Below are positions 8,862 through 18,139 of a DNA stretch of 64,000 bases, one piece after another. The stretch comes from an uncultured Bacteroidales bacterium (GTDB lineage Bacteria > Bacteroidota > Bacteroidia > Bacteroidales > UBA932). Below the pieces are notes generated by a model, which was not told the origin of the DNA, ran no database searches, and worked only from the letters and a program-made list of their open reading frames with translations. Both the position numbers and the translations under genes were made by a program. The stretch spans positions 1 through 64,000 of the forward strand of contig CALUQB010000004.1 in assembly GCA_944322815.1 (NCBI GenBank). Reading direction: 5' to 3'. Each line of letters begins with the position of its first letter. The first letter of the stretch is position 1.

Positions 8862-10136
8862 TCATGATTTTTTCACGGAAAAAACATGTTTGCCGTCGAG
8901 AAAGGCGTATTTCACGGAAAGTCCGTATCCGCGGCAGATGGAATCCACGATAGCCAGACCAAGACCGGTAGAACCTTCGGAAGCAGACTGGGAATGATAG
9001 AAACGCGTAAAGATACGGCTGCTGTCCAGAGGCTCCGTACCCCGGTTAGATACGGAAAATCCGCGGGAATCCACACGCACAGCTATACAGGACCCGGCCG
9101 AACTGTGCAGGAAGGCGTTTTTAAGAAGATTCCTGGCCAGTATGGCTGCCAGCTGCTCATTCATCCTGACCAGGAACGGCGCTTTCACATCGTAGACAAC
9201 CGACACTCCCCTGCCGGCATAGATCTCGGAAAACATTTCCTCCGAATCTTTCAGGACTGAGCTGAAATCCACCATGACCGTCTCAGGGAACTGGCCGTTC
9301 TCGATCCTGGTGAGCAGCAACAGTGTCCTGTTCAGATTTATCAGTCCCTGCAATTCCCTGTGGACCTTCACCAGTTCGCGTATCTGGGCCTCCGTCAGAT
9401 CAGGAGAATCCAGAAGCATCTCTATCCTGCTGCTGCAGGAAGCCAGAGGAGTCTGCAGTTCATGGGAAGCGTTCCCGATAAAGCGTTTCTGCTCCTGATA
9501 CCGGACCTCGAATCTGTCCGCGGCATTGCTGATGGTCTCCGAAAGCTGACGGAACTCCGTGACATTGTCCCCTGACGGTACAGGAGGCATCTTTTTGCCG
9601 GGTACATAGTCGTCCAGCCAGCGGAGCATGGCCTTCAGAGGACGCATGTTGTAGCTTATGACCAGCACGGATATGCCCAGCACTGACAGAAGCATCGCCA
9701 CATACAGAGCCACAATCCACCACATGATGGATCGCTGGATATCCTCTTTCTCGAAAGTCGGGACTGCCACAGTCAGTTCGAAATACCTGTCATCACTGTC
9801 CCGGAAGATACGGTACAGCACCCTGGCGGATTCGAATTCCGATTTTGCTGAAATGAACACCTCCTTATATTCGAAACTGATCCACGGACGGGACATGGCA
9901 TACTCTTCCGAAACCTCCGATATATAATAGGTATTGTTGGTCCCGTTGTCATCCGAGGGGAGATCCACGCCAGCCAGTTTTCTGATGATAAGGCCGTCCG
10001 AATAGTCTATCAGGGAGTCATCCGTCTCATCGTTAATTTCATCGGTAGTGGCCATGTAGAAGCAGAATGCCCATCCGGTCAGAAGGATGGTCAGGGCGAA
10101 AGCCAGCCATGCCGTGATTTTCAGCAGAAGTTTCAT
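8862..10136 (-). CDS. Sensor histidine kinase
   Basis: 424 residues. Two membrane segments (about 8-30 and 150-175) flank a periplasmic sensor region. A HAMP-like linker follows, then the phosphoacceptor box FIGNASHELQTPLAS with the active histidine near residue 241, and an ATPase domain with the N box (NLLKNAFLHSS) and the G box (STGLGLAIVDSI). It is expected to autophosphorylate and pass phosphate to the response regulator encoded 39 bases upstream. The end (DGKHVFSVKKS) is typical of Bacteroidetes kinases of this type. The signal is not evident; the downstream PepSY-like protein hints at an envelope cue. Confidence 0.93.
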   Translation of the reverse strand: MKLLLKITAWLAFALTILLTGWAFCFYMATTDEINDETDDSLIDYSDGLIIRKLAGVDLPSDDNGTNNTYYISEVSEEYAMSRPWISFEYKEVFISAKSEFESARVLYRIFRDSDDRYFELTVAVPTFEKEDIQRSIMWWIVALYVAMLLSVLGISVLVISYNMRPLKAMLRWLDDYVPGKKMPPVPSGDNVTEFRQLSETISNAADRFEVRYQEQKRFIGNASHELQTPLASCSSRIEMLLDSPDLTEAQIRELVKVHRELQGLINLNRTLLLLTRIENGQFPETVMVDFSSVLKDSEEMFSEIYAGRGVSVVYDVKAPFLVRMNEQLAAILARNLLKNAFLHSSAGSCIAVRVDSRGFSVSNRGTEPLDSSRIFTRFYHSQSASEGSTGLGLAIVDSICRGYGLSVKYAFLDGKHVFSVKKS

Positions 10137-10175
10137 CTTTCCATATCAGTTCAAGTGACCTTCGCTCATGTCCGC

Positions 10176-10850
10176 TCAGGCCAATAATTTATACCCGAAA
10201 CCATAGACGGCCCTGATCTCGATATCGGCACCGGCTTCCTGGAGTTTCTTTCTGAGATTCTTCACCTGCGCGTACAGGAACTGGAAATCGTCTGTCTGGT
10301 CGACATGATCGCCCCAGATGGCTTCCGCCAATACGGCCTTGTCCACCACATGGCCGGGTCTGTGCATGAAATACTCCAATATCGCAAACTCTTTCTTCAA
10401 GAGGTCTACCTGATTCCCTCCGACGAACACCCTCCCGGTTTCCGGCTCCAGAGTGACATTGCCTGCCTTCAGGGAAAAATCCCCGTCCATCCTGCTGCGT
10501 CTGGCCACACTCCTGATCCTGGCCGAAAGTTCGGCCAGATGGAAGGGTTTCGCCAGATAGTCGTCAGCGCCCAGTTCCAGACCAGTCACCTTGTCATCTA
10601 TGGAATCCTTCGCGGAAATAATGATGACATTCGTCCTGGACCCCATGCCCTTTATTTTGGACAGAAGTTCCAGACCGCTGCCTCCCGGCAGCATGATATC
10701 CAGAAGAATACAGTCATAAGCATACAGATCCAGCTTTTGGGAAGCAGAACCGAAATCATGAGCCTCCACGACAGTATGTCCGTCCTTCTTCAGATAGACG
10801 GACATCACCTCCGACAGAGACAGGTCATCCTCAACAATCAGTATCTTCAT
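10176..10850 (-). CDS. OmpR-family response regulator
   Basis: 224 residues. The receiver domain (1-120) has the acidic pair EDD near residues 7-9, the phosphoacceptor aspartate in DCILLDIMLPG near residue 51, the switch Ser in IIISAKD and the conserved Lys in LAKPFHLAEL. The C-terminal winged helix (about 128-224) contains LLKKEFAILEYFMHRPGHVV and ends YGFGYKLLA, the usual OmpR/PhoB DNA-binding fold. It is the first gene of a leftward group, regulator-kinase-PepSY protein, and divergent from polA across a 93-base gap. Confidence 0.95.
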   Translation of the reverse strand: MKILIVEDDLSLSEVMSVYLKKDGHTVVEAHDFGSASQKLDLYAYDCILLDIMLPGGSGLELLSKIKGMGSRTNVIIISAKDSIDDKVTGLELGADDYLAKPFHLAELSARIRSVARRSRMDGDFSLKAGNVTLEPETGRVFVGGNQVDLLKKEFAILEYFMHRPGHVVDKAVLAEAIWGDHVDQTDDFQFLYAQVKNLRKKLQEAGADIEIRAVYGFGYKLLA

Positions 10851-10915
10851 GAATTTTTTTCTAAATATAATTCATTATTTCCAAAATAAATCAGCATTAA
10901 AAAAATAAAATGCAC

Positions 10916-10923
10916 TATCTTTG
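10916..10923 (+). promoter_or_regulatory. -7 box of polA
   Basis: TATCTTTG matches TAnnTTTG and lies 20 bases before the ATG at 10944. No TTG is seen at the expected -33 position. Confidence 0.5.
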
Positions 10924-10943
10924 AAAGCTAATCGCTTGTGGAA

Positions 10944-13583
10944 ATGGGAAAGAATATTTATCTGATAGACGGTCACGCCCTGATCTTCAAGATGTACTAT
11001 GCCTTCATCAGAAGACCGATGATAAACTCCAGAGGGACAGACACATCCATACTCTTCGGATTCACAAAATACATACTTGAACTGATAGAGAGGGAAAGGC
11101 CTACCCACCTGGCAGTGGCGTTCGACCCTCCGGGAGGGACATTCAGGAACAGGATATACCCGGAATACAAGGCTACCAGAGAAGAGACTCCGCAGCTGGT
11201 CATCGATGCCCTCGAACCGCTGACGGAACTGTGCCACGCCCTGCGGATACCGGTGATGATGGTTCCGGGATATGAAGCCGACGATGTCATCGGTTCCATG
11301 TCCAGAAAATTCGAGAAAGAGGGTTTCACTGTATACATGGTCACTCCTGACAAGGATTACGGACAGCTGATTTCGGAACATGTCATCCAGTACAAGCCTG
11401 GAAAGGCAGGCGGAGAGAGAGAACTTGTGGACAGACAGGCCGTATGCCGGAAGTACGGGATACAAAGACCCGAGCAGGTGATAGACATGCTCACGATATG
11501 CGGCGACACGTCAGACAACGTTCCCGGAGTCAAGGGCGTGGGCGAAGTCGGGGCCGGGAAACTCATAGCGAAATACGGGTCTGTGGAAAACATTTACAGG
11601 CATATTGGCGAACTGACACCCAGACAGCAGGCTGCATTCGAAGAAGCACGGGACCATATAGAACTGAGCCATACCCTCGTGACCATCAGGACAGACGTGG
11701 ACATCGACCTGAAGCCGGAAGATGCCGAGGTCAGATCAGACTATTCCCCTGAAATCGCCGGGCTCTTCGAAAAATACGAATTCAAGTCCCTTTCAAGATT
11801 CATCAGCCATGTCGAGCCTGTCAAAAGGGAAGAAAAGAAACTTGAGATAAAGGAAATAACTCCGGCCGAGTTTTCGCGGATAGCCGGGAAAACCGGAATT
11901 TTCAGCATGGTGGCCGATTTCTGCGGCGACGGGATTTTCGCGACCGTGGCAAAATTGACCGCAGGAGCGGTCTGCGATGGAGTGAATTATTGCGCCAGTG
12001 GAAAATGCGGGGATTTCAGGGAGATCATCGAAGACTCCGGAATAAGAAAGTGCGGATACGACTTCAAGTCCCAGATCAATGCTCTGGACAGGGAAGGAAT
12101 GACAGTCGCAGGGACACTTCTGGACATAGAGCTGATGCATTATCTGATAAACCCGGAAAAAAGCCACAAGGCCGGAATCCTGGCCATGAGCTATCTGGGC
12201 ATAAGCCTGGATGAAGAATCCGGACAGCCTGTACAGAGATCGCTGTTCGAGGAAAGCGAAGCTGCGGAAAACGGATCACGGAATCCGGAAGCGATAGTAA
12301 ACGTGATGCTGGCAGACAGAATCATGAAGGAACTTTCAGAAACAGGAGAAGACAAGCTGTATCTGAAAATGGAAGAACCTCTGATCCGTGTACTGGCGAA
12401 AATGGAACGCACCGGTGTCCGGGTGGACATGGTGCAGCTGAAGAATTTCGAAGCGGAACTCAGGGCAGATCTGGCCGAAAGACAGGAGAGGATCAGGGAA
12501 ATGGCTCAGGAGCCGGATCTGAACATATCATCGCCCATGCAGGTAGGCATAGTACTGTTCGAAAAACTGGCACTCGACCCCAAGGCGAAAAAGACAGGCA
12601 GCAAAGGCTACTATTCAACCGATGAGGAAACCCTGGCGGCGATCCAGGACAAGCATCCGATAGTAAACGAAATCCAGGAATTCAGAGCCGTAAAGAAACT
12701 GCTTTCATCATATGTAGAGCCGTTCCCGGGGTTCGTAAACCCTCAGACCGGAAAGGTGCATACCACCTTCAACCAGGCCCTGACAGCCACCGGGAGACTC
12801 AGTTCGTCAAAACCGAACCTGCAGAATATCCCCGTACGGACAGAGAGGGGGCGTGAAATCAGGAAAGCCTTCATACCGTCGGCTCCTGACGGGGTCATCA
12901 TGTCCGCCGACTATTCCCAGATAGAACTGAGAATCATGGCCCATCTGAGCGGTGACAGCCATCTGACAGAAGCGTTCAGACACGGGCTGGACGTGCATGC
13001 CATCACTGCCGCCAAGATCTTCGGAATAGATCCGGAGGACGTGACACCGGACCAGAGACGCATAGCCAAGACGGCAAACTTCGGAATCATGTACGGGATC
13101 TCCGCTTTCGGACTGGCGCAGCGACTGAAAATACCGCGCGGCGATGCGAAGAAGATCATAGACGACTACTTCATGAATTTCCCTGCCATCTCCACCTTCA
13201 TCCAGGACACCATAGCCTCTGCCCGTGAAAAAGGATATGTGGAAACCCTGTTCGGCAGACGGAGATACCTGCCGGACATCACCTCCAGAAACGCTACCGT
13301 CAGGTCTCTTGCGGAAAGGAATGCAGTCAACGCGCCCATACAGGGGACATCAGCCGACATCATAAAGCTGGCCATGGCAGATGTCGACAGACAGATGCAG
13401 GCACGGGACTTGAAGAGCAGGATGGTCCTGCAGATACACGACGAACTTGTATTCGATGCCGTTCCGGAAGAAACCGATATCCTGGAAGAAATAGTCACGG
13501 AAAAAATGCAGAACGTCATACAATTATCCATACCTTTGACAGTTGAATGCAATTATGGAAAAAACTGGCTCGAAGCTCACTGA
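10944..13583 (+). CDS. polA: DNA polymerase I, apparently without proofreading
   Basis: 879 residues from the ATG at 10944; a GTG two codons earlier is the alternative. Residues 1-290 are the 5'-3' nuclease (LIDGHALIF; YEADDVIGSMS; CGDTSDNVPGVKGVG). Residues about 300-475 have the size of the 3'-5' exonuclease domain, but the DxE of motif I is missing (IFSMVADF stands where FDTET is expected) and the YxxxD of motif III is not seen. Residues about 490-879 are the polymerase: motif A DYSQIELRIMAHLSGD, motif B RRIAKTANFGIMYG, motif C QIHDELVFD. It fills gaps and removes Okazaki primers. The next gene overlaps or abuts its end. Confidence 0.96.
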   Translation: MGKNIYLIDGHALIFKMYYAFIRRPMINSRGTDTSILFGFTKYILELIERERPTHLAVAFDPPGGTFRNRIYPEYKATREETPQLVIDALEPLTELCHALRIPVMMVPGYEADDVIGSMSRKFEKEGFTVYMVTPDKDYGQLISEHVIQYKPGKAGGERELVDRQAVCRKYGIQRPEQVIDMLTICGDTSDNVPGVKGVGEVGAGKLIAKYGSVENIYRHIGELTPRQQAAFEEARDHIELSHTLVTIRTDVDIDLKPEDAEVRSDYSPEIAGLFEKYEFKSLSRFISHVEPVKREEKKLEIKEITPAEFSRIAGKTGIFSMVADFCGDGIFATVAKLTAGAVCDGVNYCASGKCGDFREIIEDSGIRKCGYDFKSQINALDREGMTVAGTLLDIELMHYLINPEKSHKAGILAMSYLGISLDEESGQPVQRSLFEESEAAENGSRNPEAIVNVMLADRIMKELSETGEDKLYLKMEEPLIRVLAKMERTGVRVDMVQLKNFEAELRADLAERQERIREMAQEPDLNISSPMQVGIVLFEKLALDPKAKKTGSKGYYSTDEETLAAIQDKHPIVNEIQEFRAVKKLLSSYVEPFPGFVNPQTGKVHTTFNQALTATGRLSSSKPNLQNIPVRTERGREIRKAFIPSAPDGVIMSADYSQIELRIMAHLSGDSHLTEAFRHGLDVHAITAAKIFGIDPEDVTPDQRRIAKTANFGIMYGISAFGLAQRLKIPRGDAKKIIDDYFMNFPAISTFIQDTIASAREKGYVETLFGRRRYLPDITSRNATVRSLAERNAVNAPIQGTSADIIKLAMADVDRQMQARDLKSRMVLQIHDELVFDAVPEETDILEEIVTEKMQNVIQLSIPLTVECNYGKNWLEAH

Positions 13584-14154
13584 TATGCCGGACAAGGAAC
13601 TGATCCGGCTCGCTCTGGAACAGAATCAGGCGGCATACATCGTTTTATACACAAGATACAATGTCGGGGTGCGGAATCATATCGCCAAATATGTTTCGCA
13701 GAACGAAGACATAGAAGACATCATGCTGGAAAGTTTCCAGAAAGCTTTCAGCCAGATCGGACTGTACAATCCTGAATACCGCTTCTCCACCTGGCTGTTC
13801 AGGATAGCCAGGAATACGGCCCTGGACCATATCGGAAGGAAAGACAGGGAGAAAAACAACATGCCTGTAACATCCATCAACGACCAGCTTTCCGAAATCG
13901 ATGACATCCCGGCTCCGATGCACAACCCCGAAGAGGATATCATCAAACAGCAGGAATACGACAAGTGGATAGCCAACATCGACAAGCTGAAAGAGGACTA
14001 CCGCACAGTGGCCAGAATGAATCTGATAGACAATTTCGGCTACAAGGAAATCGCAGAAACGCTGTCCCTGCCCATAAACACGGTCAAGACCAGAATCCGC
14101 AGGGCCAAGGAACAGCTGTTGAAAATGATGAACATATCGGATGAACTGCAATAA
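13555..14154 (+). CDS. ECF-type RNA polymerase sigma factor
   Basis: About 199 residues from the ATG at 13555, which overlaps polA by 29 bases. An ATG at 13585, one base after the polA stop, would give 189 residues and is almost as likely. Region 2 is seen in SQNEDIEDIMLESFQKAF and PEYRFSTWLFRIARNTALD, the promoter-melting helix of sigma-70 region 2. A short acidic linker follows. Region 4 is seen in YKEIAETLSLPINTVKTRIR, the helix-turn-helix for the -35 element. No anti-sigma gene follows; rsmG is next, 38 bases on. The regulon is unknown. Confidence 0.93.
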   Translation: MEKTGSKLTDMPDKELIRLALEQNQAAYIVLYTRYNVGVRNHIAKYVSQNEDIEDIMLESFQKAFSQIGLYNPEYRFSTWLFRIARNTALDHIGRKDREKNNMPVTSINDQLSEIDDIPAPMHNPEEDIIKQQEYDKWIANIDKLKEDYRTVARMNLIDNFGYKEIAETLSLPINTVKTRIRRAKEQLLKMMNISDELQ

Positions 14155-14192
14155 GTTCCGTATTCCCCAAAGTAAGACTTAAAGCGACAGAC

Positions 14193-14876
14193 ATGACCTT
14201 CAATGAATTCATACAGACAGTATCCGGCTCTTTCGACGGTCTGACGGACAGGCAGACAGAACAGTTCCGCCAGCTCGGGGAACTGTATACGGACTGGAAC
14301 TCGAAAATAAACGTCATCTCCAGAAAAGACATAGGAGAACTGTACTCCCACCATATCCTGCACTCCCTCGCCATCGCCGAATACCTTAAAATCGCGATGC
14401 CGTCCGTCTACTATGAATTAAGGAGCCCTTCGGGCAATATCAGCCTGCTGGACATAGGTACCGGAGGCGGATTTCCGGGGATTCCCCTGGCCATTCTCTT
14501 CCCGGGAGGGAAATTCACGCTTTGCGATTCCATAGGGAAAAAGATCACCGTGGCTTCATCCATAGCCGGATCAGTCGGGCTTGACAATGTAAGGACTGTC
14601 AACGCCCGCGCAGAAGCATTGCCTGACAAATTCGACTTCATAGTATCCAGGGCCGTGACATCGATAGAGAATTTCCTGCCGTGGACGAAGGGAAAGTTCT
14701 CAAAGGGAATCCTCTATCTGAAAGGAGGGGATATCGCGGCTGAACTGAGTGCAGCCATGCGGAAATTCAATATCAAGCCAGGCAGTATCCACACATGGAA
14801 AGTGGACTCCTGGCTGAAAGACGGGTATTTCGATGGAAAGATGGTGATTTTCTTTGAAGGCAAGGGAAGTTTTTAG
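14193..14876 (+). CDS. rsmG: 16S rRNA (guanine527-N7)-methyltransferase
   Basis: 227 residues. RsmG (GidB) methylates G527 of 16S rRNA using S-adenosylmethionine. The N-terminal helix region (QLGELYTDWNSKINVISRKD) and HHILHSLAIA are family hallmarks. The SAM-binding loop is LLDIGTGGGFPGIPLAI near residue 85, and VTVNARAEA-like VRTVNARAEAL is the motif after strand 4. It lies between the sigma factor gene and the rpmH promoter. Confidence 0.95.
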   Translation: MTFNEFIQTVSGSFDGLTDRQTEQFRQLGELYTDWNSKINVISRKDIGELYSHHILHSLAIAEYLKIAMPSVYYELRSPSGNISLLDIGTGGGFPGIPLAILFPGGKFTLCDSIGKKITVASSIAGSVGLDNVRTVNARAEALPDKFDFIVSRAVTSIENFLPWTKGKFSKGILYLKGGDIAAELSAAMRKFNIKPGSIHTWKVDSWLKDGYFDGKMVIFFEGKGSF

Positions 14877-14885
14877 AAAAATTAT

Positions 14886-14915
14886 TTGTATTTAAAGTGA
14901 AAAGTACTACCTTTG
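14886..14915 (+). promoter_or_regulatory. Promoter of rpmH
   Basis: TTTG ending at 14888, 19 bases, then TACCTTTG at 14908-14915: a full match to the Bacteroidetes consensus just after the rsmG stop. The leader to the ATG at 14955 is about 35 bases and includes a minute open frame (ATG AAG AAA AAA TAA) at 14928, probably without meaning. Confidence 0.7.
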
Positions 14916-14954
14916 CACTCCCAAATTATGAAGAAAAAATAAAAACACAAGATA

Positions 14955-15107
14955 ATGAAAAGAACATTTCAACCTTCGCAGCGTAAGCGTCGCAACAAAC
15001 ACGGATTCCGTGAGCGCATGTCTACACCTAACGGACGTCGTGTTCTGGCTGCACGCCGCCGTCACGGACGCAAGAAACTGACTGTTTCTTCAGAAGACAG
15101 ATTCTAG
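14955..15107 (+). CDS. rpmH: Ribosomal protein L34
   Basis: 50 residues, found by reading the sequence directly. It begins [19 protein letters not shown], continues with [19 protein letters not shown] and ends [11 protein letters not shown]. This is the L34 family from end to end, very basic and of normal length for Bacteroidetes. L34 is a small protein of the 50S subunit. The gene has its own consensus promoter and a strong terminator, so it is probably transcribed alone. The usual neighbours rnpA and dnaA are absent. Confidence 0.97.
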   Translation: MKRTFQPSQRKRRNKHGFRERMSTPNGRRVLAARRRHGRKKLTVSSEDRF

Positions 15108-15125
15108 GAAATTTTTTCCTTGACG

Positions 15126-15171
15126 AAAAGAGACTGTGTCAAAATGGTAAATTTTGGCGCAGTCTCTTTTT
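15126..15171 (+). terminator. Intrinsic terminator after rpmH
   Basis: AAAAGAGACTG (15126-15136) pairs perfectly with CAGTCTCTTTT (15160-15170). An inner CAAAAT/ATTTTG pairing extends the stem, and a T-rich end follows. It also lies downstream of the leftward gene ending at 15223 and could serve both directions. Confidence 0.8.
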
Positions 15172-15222
15172 AGGTATGTCAGAACGCAGCAGTTTGCATT
15201 TACAACACATCGCCTTCATATA

Positions 15223-16464
15223 TCAGAGCAGCAGCATGACTGCAAAGGAATAGAGGAGGAATGCCTGAAAAAGAAGGTTTCCTGCAGTTCCGTACGAAAG
15301 CAGAGGTTCCGTAGGATCTTCCTGTCCGAGTTCCGCTATCCTGTTTTCTCCGGGAAGCCCCCTGAACGACCACTTTTTCACCAGGAAACCGTCCGCAAAA
15401 TACGTGGCCCCTCCATTCGATCTGTTGAGAGTGATCAGGGTCTTGTAATCGGAATAGAAAAGCGAACGCTCCATCACGTCCATATCCATTCCGTCCATAT
15501 CCCCAAATCCGGAGAGAATCTCCCGGCCCTTCTCAGGCGAGGCAGCCACCAGAAGCAGAGGTCGGAAACCATTCTCCGAAACAGACCTGAGATACCTGGC
15601 CAGCACCTTCCATTTTCGCGGTGACAGATTTTCCGGAGCATACACACTCACGACCATGACCTTGTGGCCTGTTGCCAGACGGTCATGATATTCTCCCGTT
15701 TCGTCTATGACAGGAAGGGATATGACAGATTCGTCAGTCTTCGGAGTCTCTTTCTTTACGGTCTCGGCAGATACGAATGTCCATGTGGAATCAGGCAGAT
15801 CGTCGAGGGTGAATTCCCTGGTACGCCCGTTCTTTTCATAAATGAAAACGGCTTCATACTCGTCATCCACGGCCAATGCCCTGCCTGTGAATCTTTCGGA
15901 TGCTTCCAGACGTGCAGATGCCGAATAATCGGTGAAATCCACTACCGGAATATAGAGCAGGGAATAACCCGCAAAAAGTATCAGGCCGGCTGTCACCATG
16001 GAAAAGGCGACATATTTCCGCTTCTTCGGTCTGCCCAGGGCTGAAAAAGGGAAAAAAGATATGCAGCTCAGAACCGACAGGATCAGGTTCTTGACAAATG
16101 TCTGGGCATGAGTCAGATGTACCGCTTCCCCGAAACAGCCGCAGTCCATGACAGGATTGAATATCAGCAACGCCATGGAAATCAGCATGAACACGCCCAT
16201 GGCTGTCAATGTGGCCATGGCGGTGATCCGCCTCCACACGCCAGTGATAAGTGCAGCCCCTATCAGTGACTCGGCCATGGAAACAACCACCGCCACCGGT
16301 TTGGCGGAAAAGGAGAGGAAATCCAGGTGCATGAACTTGTAATATTCATCCACTATCATGGAAGTGCCTGTCGGATCCAGAAGCTTGAGCACTCCGGATA
16401 TGAAAAAAACGATTCCGACCAGATAGCCGCAGAACCTTTTGCTTCTGTTCAATATTATATTCAT
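15223..16464 (-). CDS. DoxX/MauE-like integral membrane protein (BT_3928 type)
   Basis: 413 residues. Four membrane segments in the first 150 residues resemble the DoxX/MauE family (YLVGIVFFISGVLKLLDPTG; MDCGCFGEAV with a CxC pair, a hallmark of MauE-like proteins in disulfide or quinone redox). A further membrane segment lies near residue 160. The soluble part (about 180-390) has a segment reminiscent of a thioredoxin-like fold (KVMVVSVYAPENLS) but no CxxC. It ends with another hydrophobic helix (NLLFQAFLLYSFAVMLLL). It likely acts in periplasmic redox or envelope maintenance; the exact role is unknown. It follows tmk by 46 bases on the same strand. Confidence 0.75.
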   Translation of the reverse strand: MNIILNRSKRFCGYLVGIVFFISGVLKLLDPTGTSMIVDEYYKFMHLDFLSFSAKPVAVVVSMAESLIGAALITGVWRRITAMATLTAMGVFMLISMALLIFNPVMDCGCFGEAVHLTHAQTFVKNLILSVLSCISFFPFSALGRPKKRKYVAFSMVTAGLILFAGYSLLYIPVVDFTDYSASARLEASERFTGRALAVDDEYEAVFIYEKNGRTREFTLDDLPDSTWTFVSAETVKKETPKTDESVISLPVIDETGEYHDRLATGHKVMVVSVYAPENLSPRKWKVLARYLRSVSENGFRPLLLVAASPEKGREILSGFGDMDGMDMDVMERSLFYSDYKTLITLNRSNGGATYFADGFLVKKWSFRGLPGENRIAELGQEDPTEPLLSYGTAGNLLFQAFLLYSFAVMLLL

Positions 16465-16510
16465 AAGACATTCATATTATGACGCAGGCCTGACGGATGA
16501 TCACGCTCGT

Positions 16511-17191
16511 TTACGCCAGGACCAAGTCTGTGACAGCCTTTATTCTGGAAAAGATATCATCGGGAGGAAGCATCGTGCCGTCCTCCGCGGAGCAGTCCAC
16601 TCTTACGAATTTAGGATCGCTTTCGCATTGGAGACGGTATATGTCCCGCACTTTCTTCTGGAAGCCCATATCCGCTTCATGGATATCCCTGGCACCGGCC
16701 AGATAGTCCCTGTCTCGCCCTGCCCTGTCAGCGGCAAGCTTCTGCTCCACGAAGCCCGTGGGAACATCCAGAAAGATGTTCAGATCCGGCACCGGAAGGC
16801 CGAAAGAAGTGTATTCAGTAGTGAATATCCAGTTCCTCAGTCTTTCGCGTTCGGCAGGATCATCCAGTTTCGCACACTGGTACGCTATATTCGAATAGAC
16901 GTACCTGTCCAGAAGTATGGTTTTCCCCTTTTCGAGTTCCCGTTTCATATAAGGGGCGATCTGATGTCTGTCCTCAGCGAAAAGCAGGGCTACAAGCTGT
17001 GGGTGCACCGAGTCGTTTTCCCCGAAATCACCGCGTAGGAAACGGCTTATCAGTTCCCCGTATACGGGAGCGTCATACCGAGGGAAATGTATGTAATCCA
17101 CATTCCCGCAGCGGTCCTCCAGATATCTTCTCATTTTCCGGACCTGGGTAGACTTCCCGGCTCCGTCCAAACCTTCCAATACTACAAGCAT
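16511..17191 (-). CDS. tmk: Thymidylate kinase
   Basis: 226 residues. Converts dTMP to dTDP with ATP. The P-loop GLDGAGKST is at residues 7-15, the DRYVYSNIAYQ segment (DRY motif) near residue 96, and a lid region with Arg-rich AADRAGRDRDYL near residue 150. Length is at the upper end of the family. A near-consensus promoter sits just upstream, giving a leader of only about a dozen bases. The DoxX-like gene downstream is probably co-transcribed. Confidence 0.95.
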   Translation of the reverse strand: MLVVLEGLDGAGKSTQVRKMRRYLEDRCGNVDYIHFPRYDAPVYGELISRFLRGDFGENDSVHPQLVALLFAEDRHQIAPYMKRELEKGKTILLDRYVYSNIAYQCAKLDDPAERERLRNWIFTTEYTSFGLPVPDLNIFLDVPTGFVEQKLAADRAGRDRDYLAGARDIHEADMGFQKKVRDIYRLQCESDPKFVRVDCSAEDGTMLPPDDIFSRIKAVTDLVLA

Positions 17192-17207
17192 GATTTAAAA
17201 AATTTCA

Positions 17208-17237
17208 TAAAGATAATTTAAAAGGATATTTTTACAA
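17208..17237 (-). promoter_or_regulatory. Promoter of tmk
   Basis: Minus strand: TTG (complement of 17235-17237), 19 bases, then TATCTTTA (complement of 17208-17215), one base off the TAnnTTTG consensus. It lies in the divergent tmk/folP gap. Confidence 0.5.
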
Positions 17238-17262
17238 AATCTTTTGACAAGAGCAAGAAAGG

Positions 17263-18093
17263 ATGGGAAACATGAAAGAGAAGGACAGGGACATAACGGT
17301 GATGGGGATTCTGAACCTCACCGGAGATTCATATTTTGCAGACAGCAGATGTCTGGGAAAGGACGGGAACATTGACCTGGAACAGGTCCTGGAAAGAACG
17401 GAGAGGATGTTCGCGGAAGGAGCCGGCATCGTGGACATAGGGGCATGCTCGTCAAGGCCGGGGGCCGTACTTCCGGACGAAGCCGAAGAATGGCGGCGTC
17501 TCTCCCCTCTGATGCAGGTTCTCAGAAAGGAATTCCCGGACGGGAAATTTTCAGTGGACACTTTCAGGTCCGGAATCGTCAGGAAGTGTTTCGACAACAT
17601 TGGTGATTTCACGGTGAATGACATATCTGCCGGAGAAGATGATCCGCATATGCTGGAGACTGTGGGAAAACTCGGTCTCGGATACGTGGCCATGCACAAG
17701 AAAGGGTCTCCGGCAGACATGCAGGACAGATGCTCCTACGATGATGTCACGGAAGAGGTGCTGGAGTATTTCCGGAATTTCTCCGTCAGGGCGGAAAAGG
17801 CCGGCATACGGGACTGGATTCTGGATCCCGGTTTCGGCTTCGCGAAGACTGTAGCACAGAACTACCGGCTTCTGCGTGAATTGGACAGGTTTTCGGTCCT
17901 GGGCCGCAGGATTCTGTCAGGCATCTCCAGGAAGAGCATGATATACAAGTTTCTGGACATAACACCGGAAGAGGCGCTTCCGCAGACTCAGGTACTGCAC
18001 CTGGCGGCGCTGGAACGAGGAGCGGACATCCTCCGTGTACATGATGTGGCTGAAGCTGTCCGGACTGTCCGGCTCTACCGCATGCTGATATGA
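17263..18093 (+). CDS. folP: Dihydropteroate synthase
   Basis: 276 residues (an ATG three codons later is equally possible). Condenses p-aminobenzoate with the pterin diphosphate in folate synthesis. Family motifs: VMGILNLTGDSYF at residues 13-25, DIGACSSRPGA near 66, FSVDTFRS near 101, DPGFGFAKT near 188 and SRKSM near 225. The first loop reads LTGDSY where most enzymes have VTPDSF, an unusual change in a loop that helps bind substrate and where sulfonamide-resistance changes are known. It is divergent from tmk. Confidence 0.93.
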   Translation: MGNMKEKDRDITVMGILNLTGDSYFADSRCLGKDGNIDLEQVLERTERMFAEGAGIVDIGACSSRPGAVLPDEAEEWRRLSPLMQVLRKEFPDGKFSVDTFRSGIVRKCFDNIGDFTVNDISAGEDDPHMLETVGKLGLGYVAMHKKGSPADMQDRCSYDDVTEEVLEYFRNFSVRAEKAGIRDWILDPGFGFAKTVAQNYRLLRELDRFSVLGRRILSGISRKSMIYKFLDITPEEALPQTQVLHLAALERGADILRVHDVAEAVRTVRLYRMLI

Positions 18094-18139
18094 CGGAAGG
18101 GACGGATAAATTCATTTTCGGATTTTCACCGATTATTCG

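Noticed and set aside
13543-13583. Sigma factor gene start overlapping polA taken as a fusion
   Set aside because: The polA stop is clear and the sigma gene has proper starts at 13555 and 13585 in another frame.
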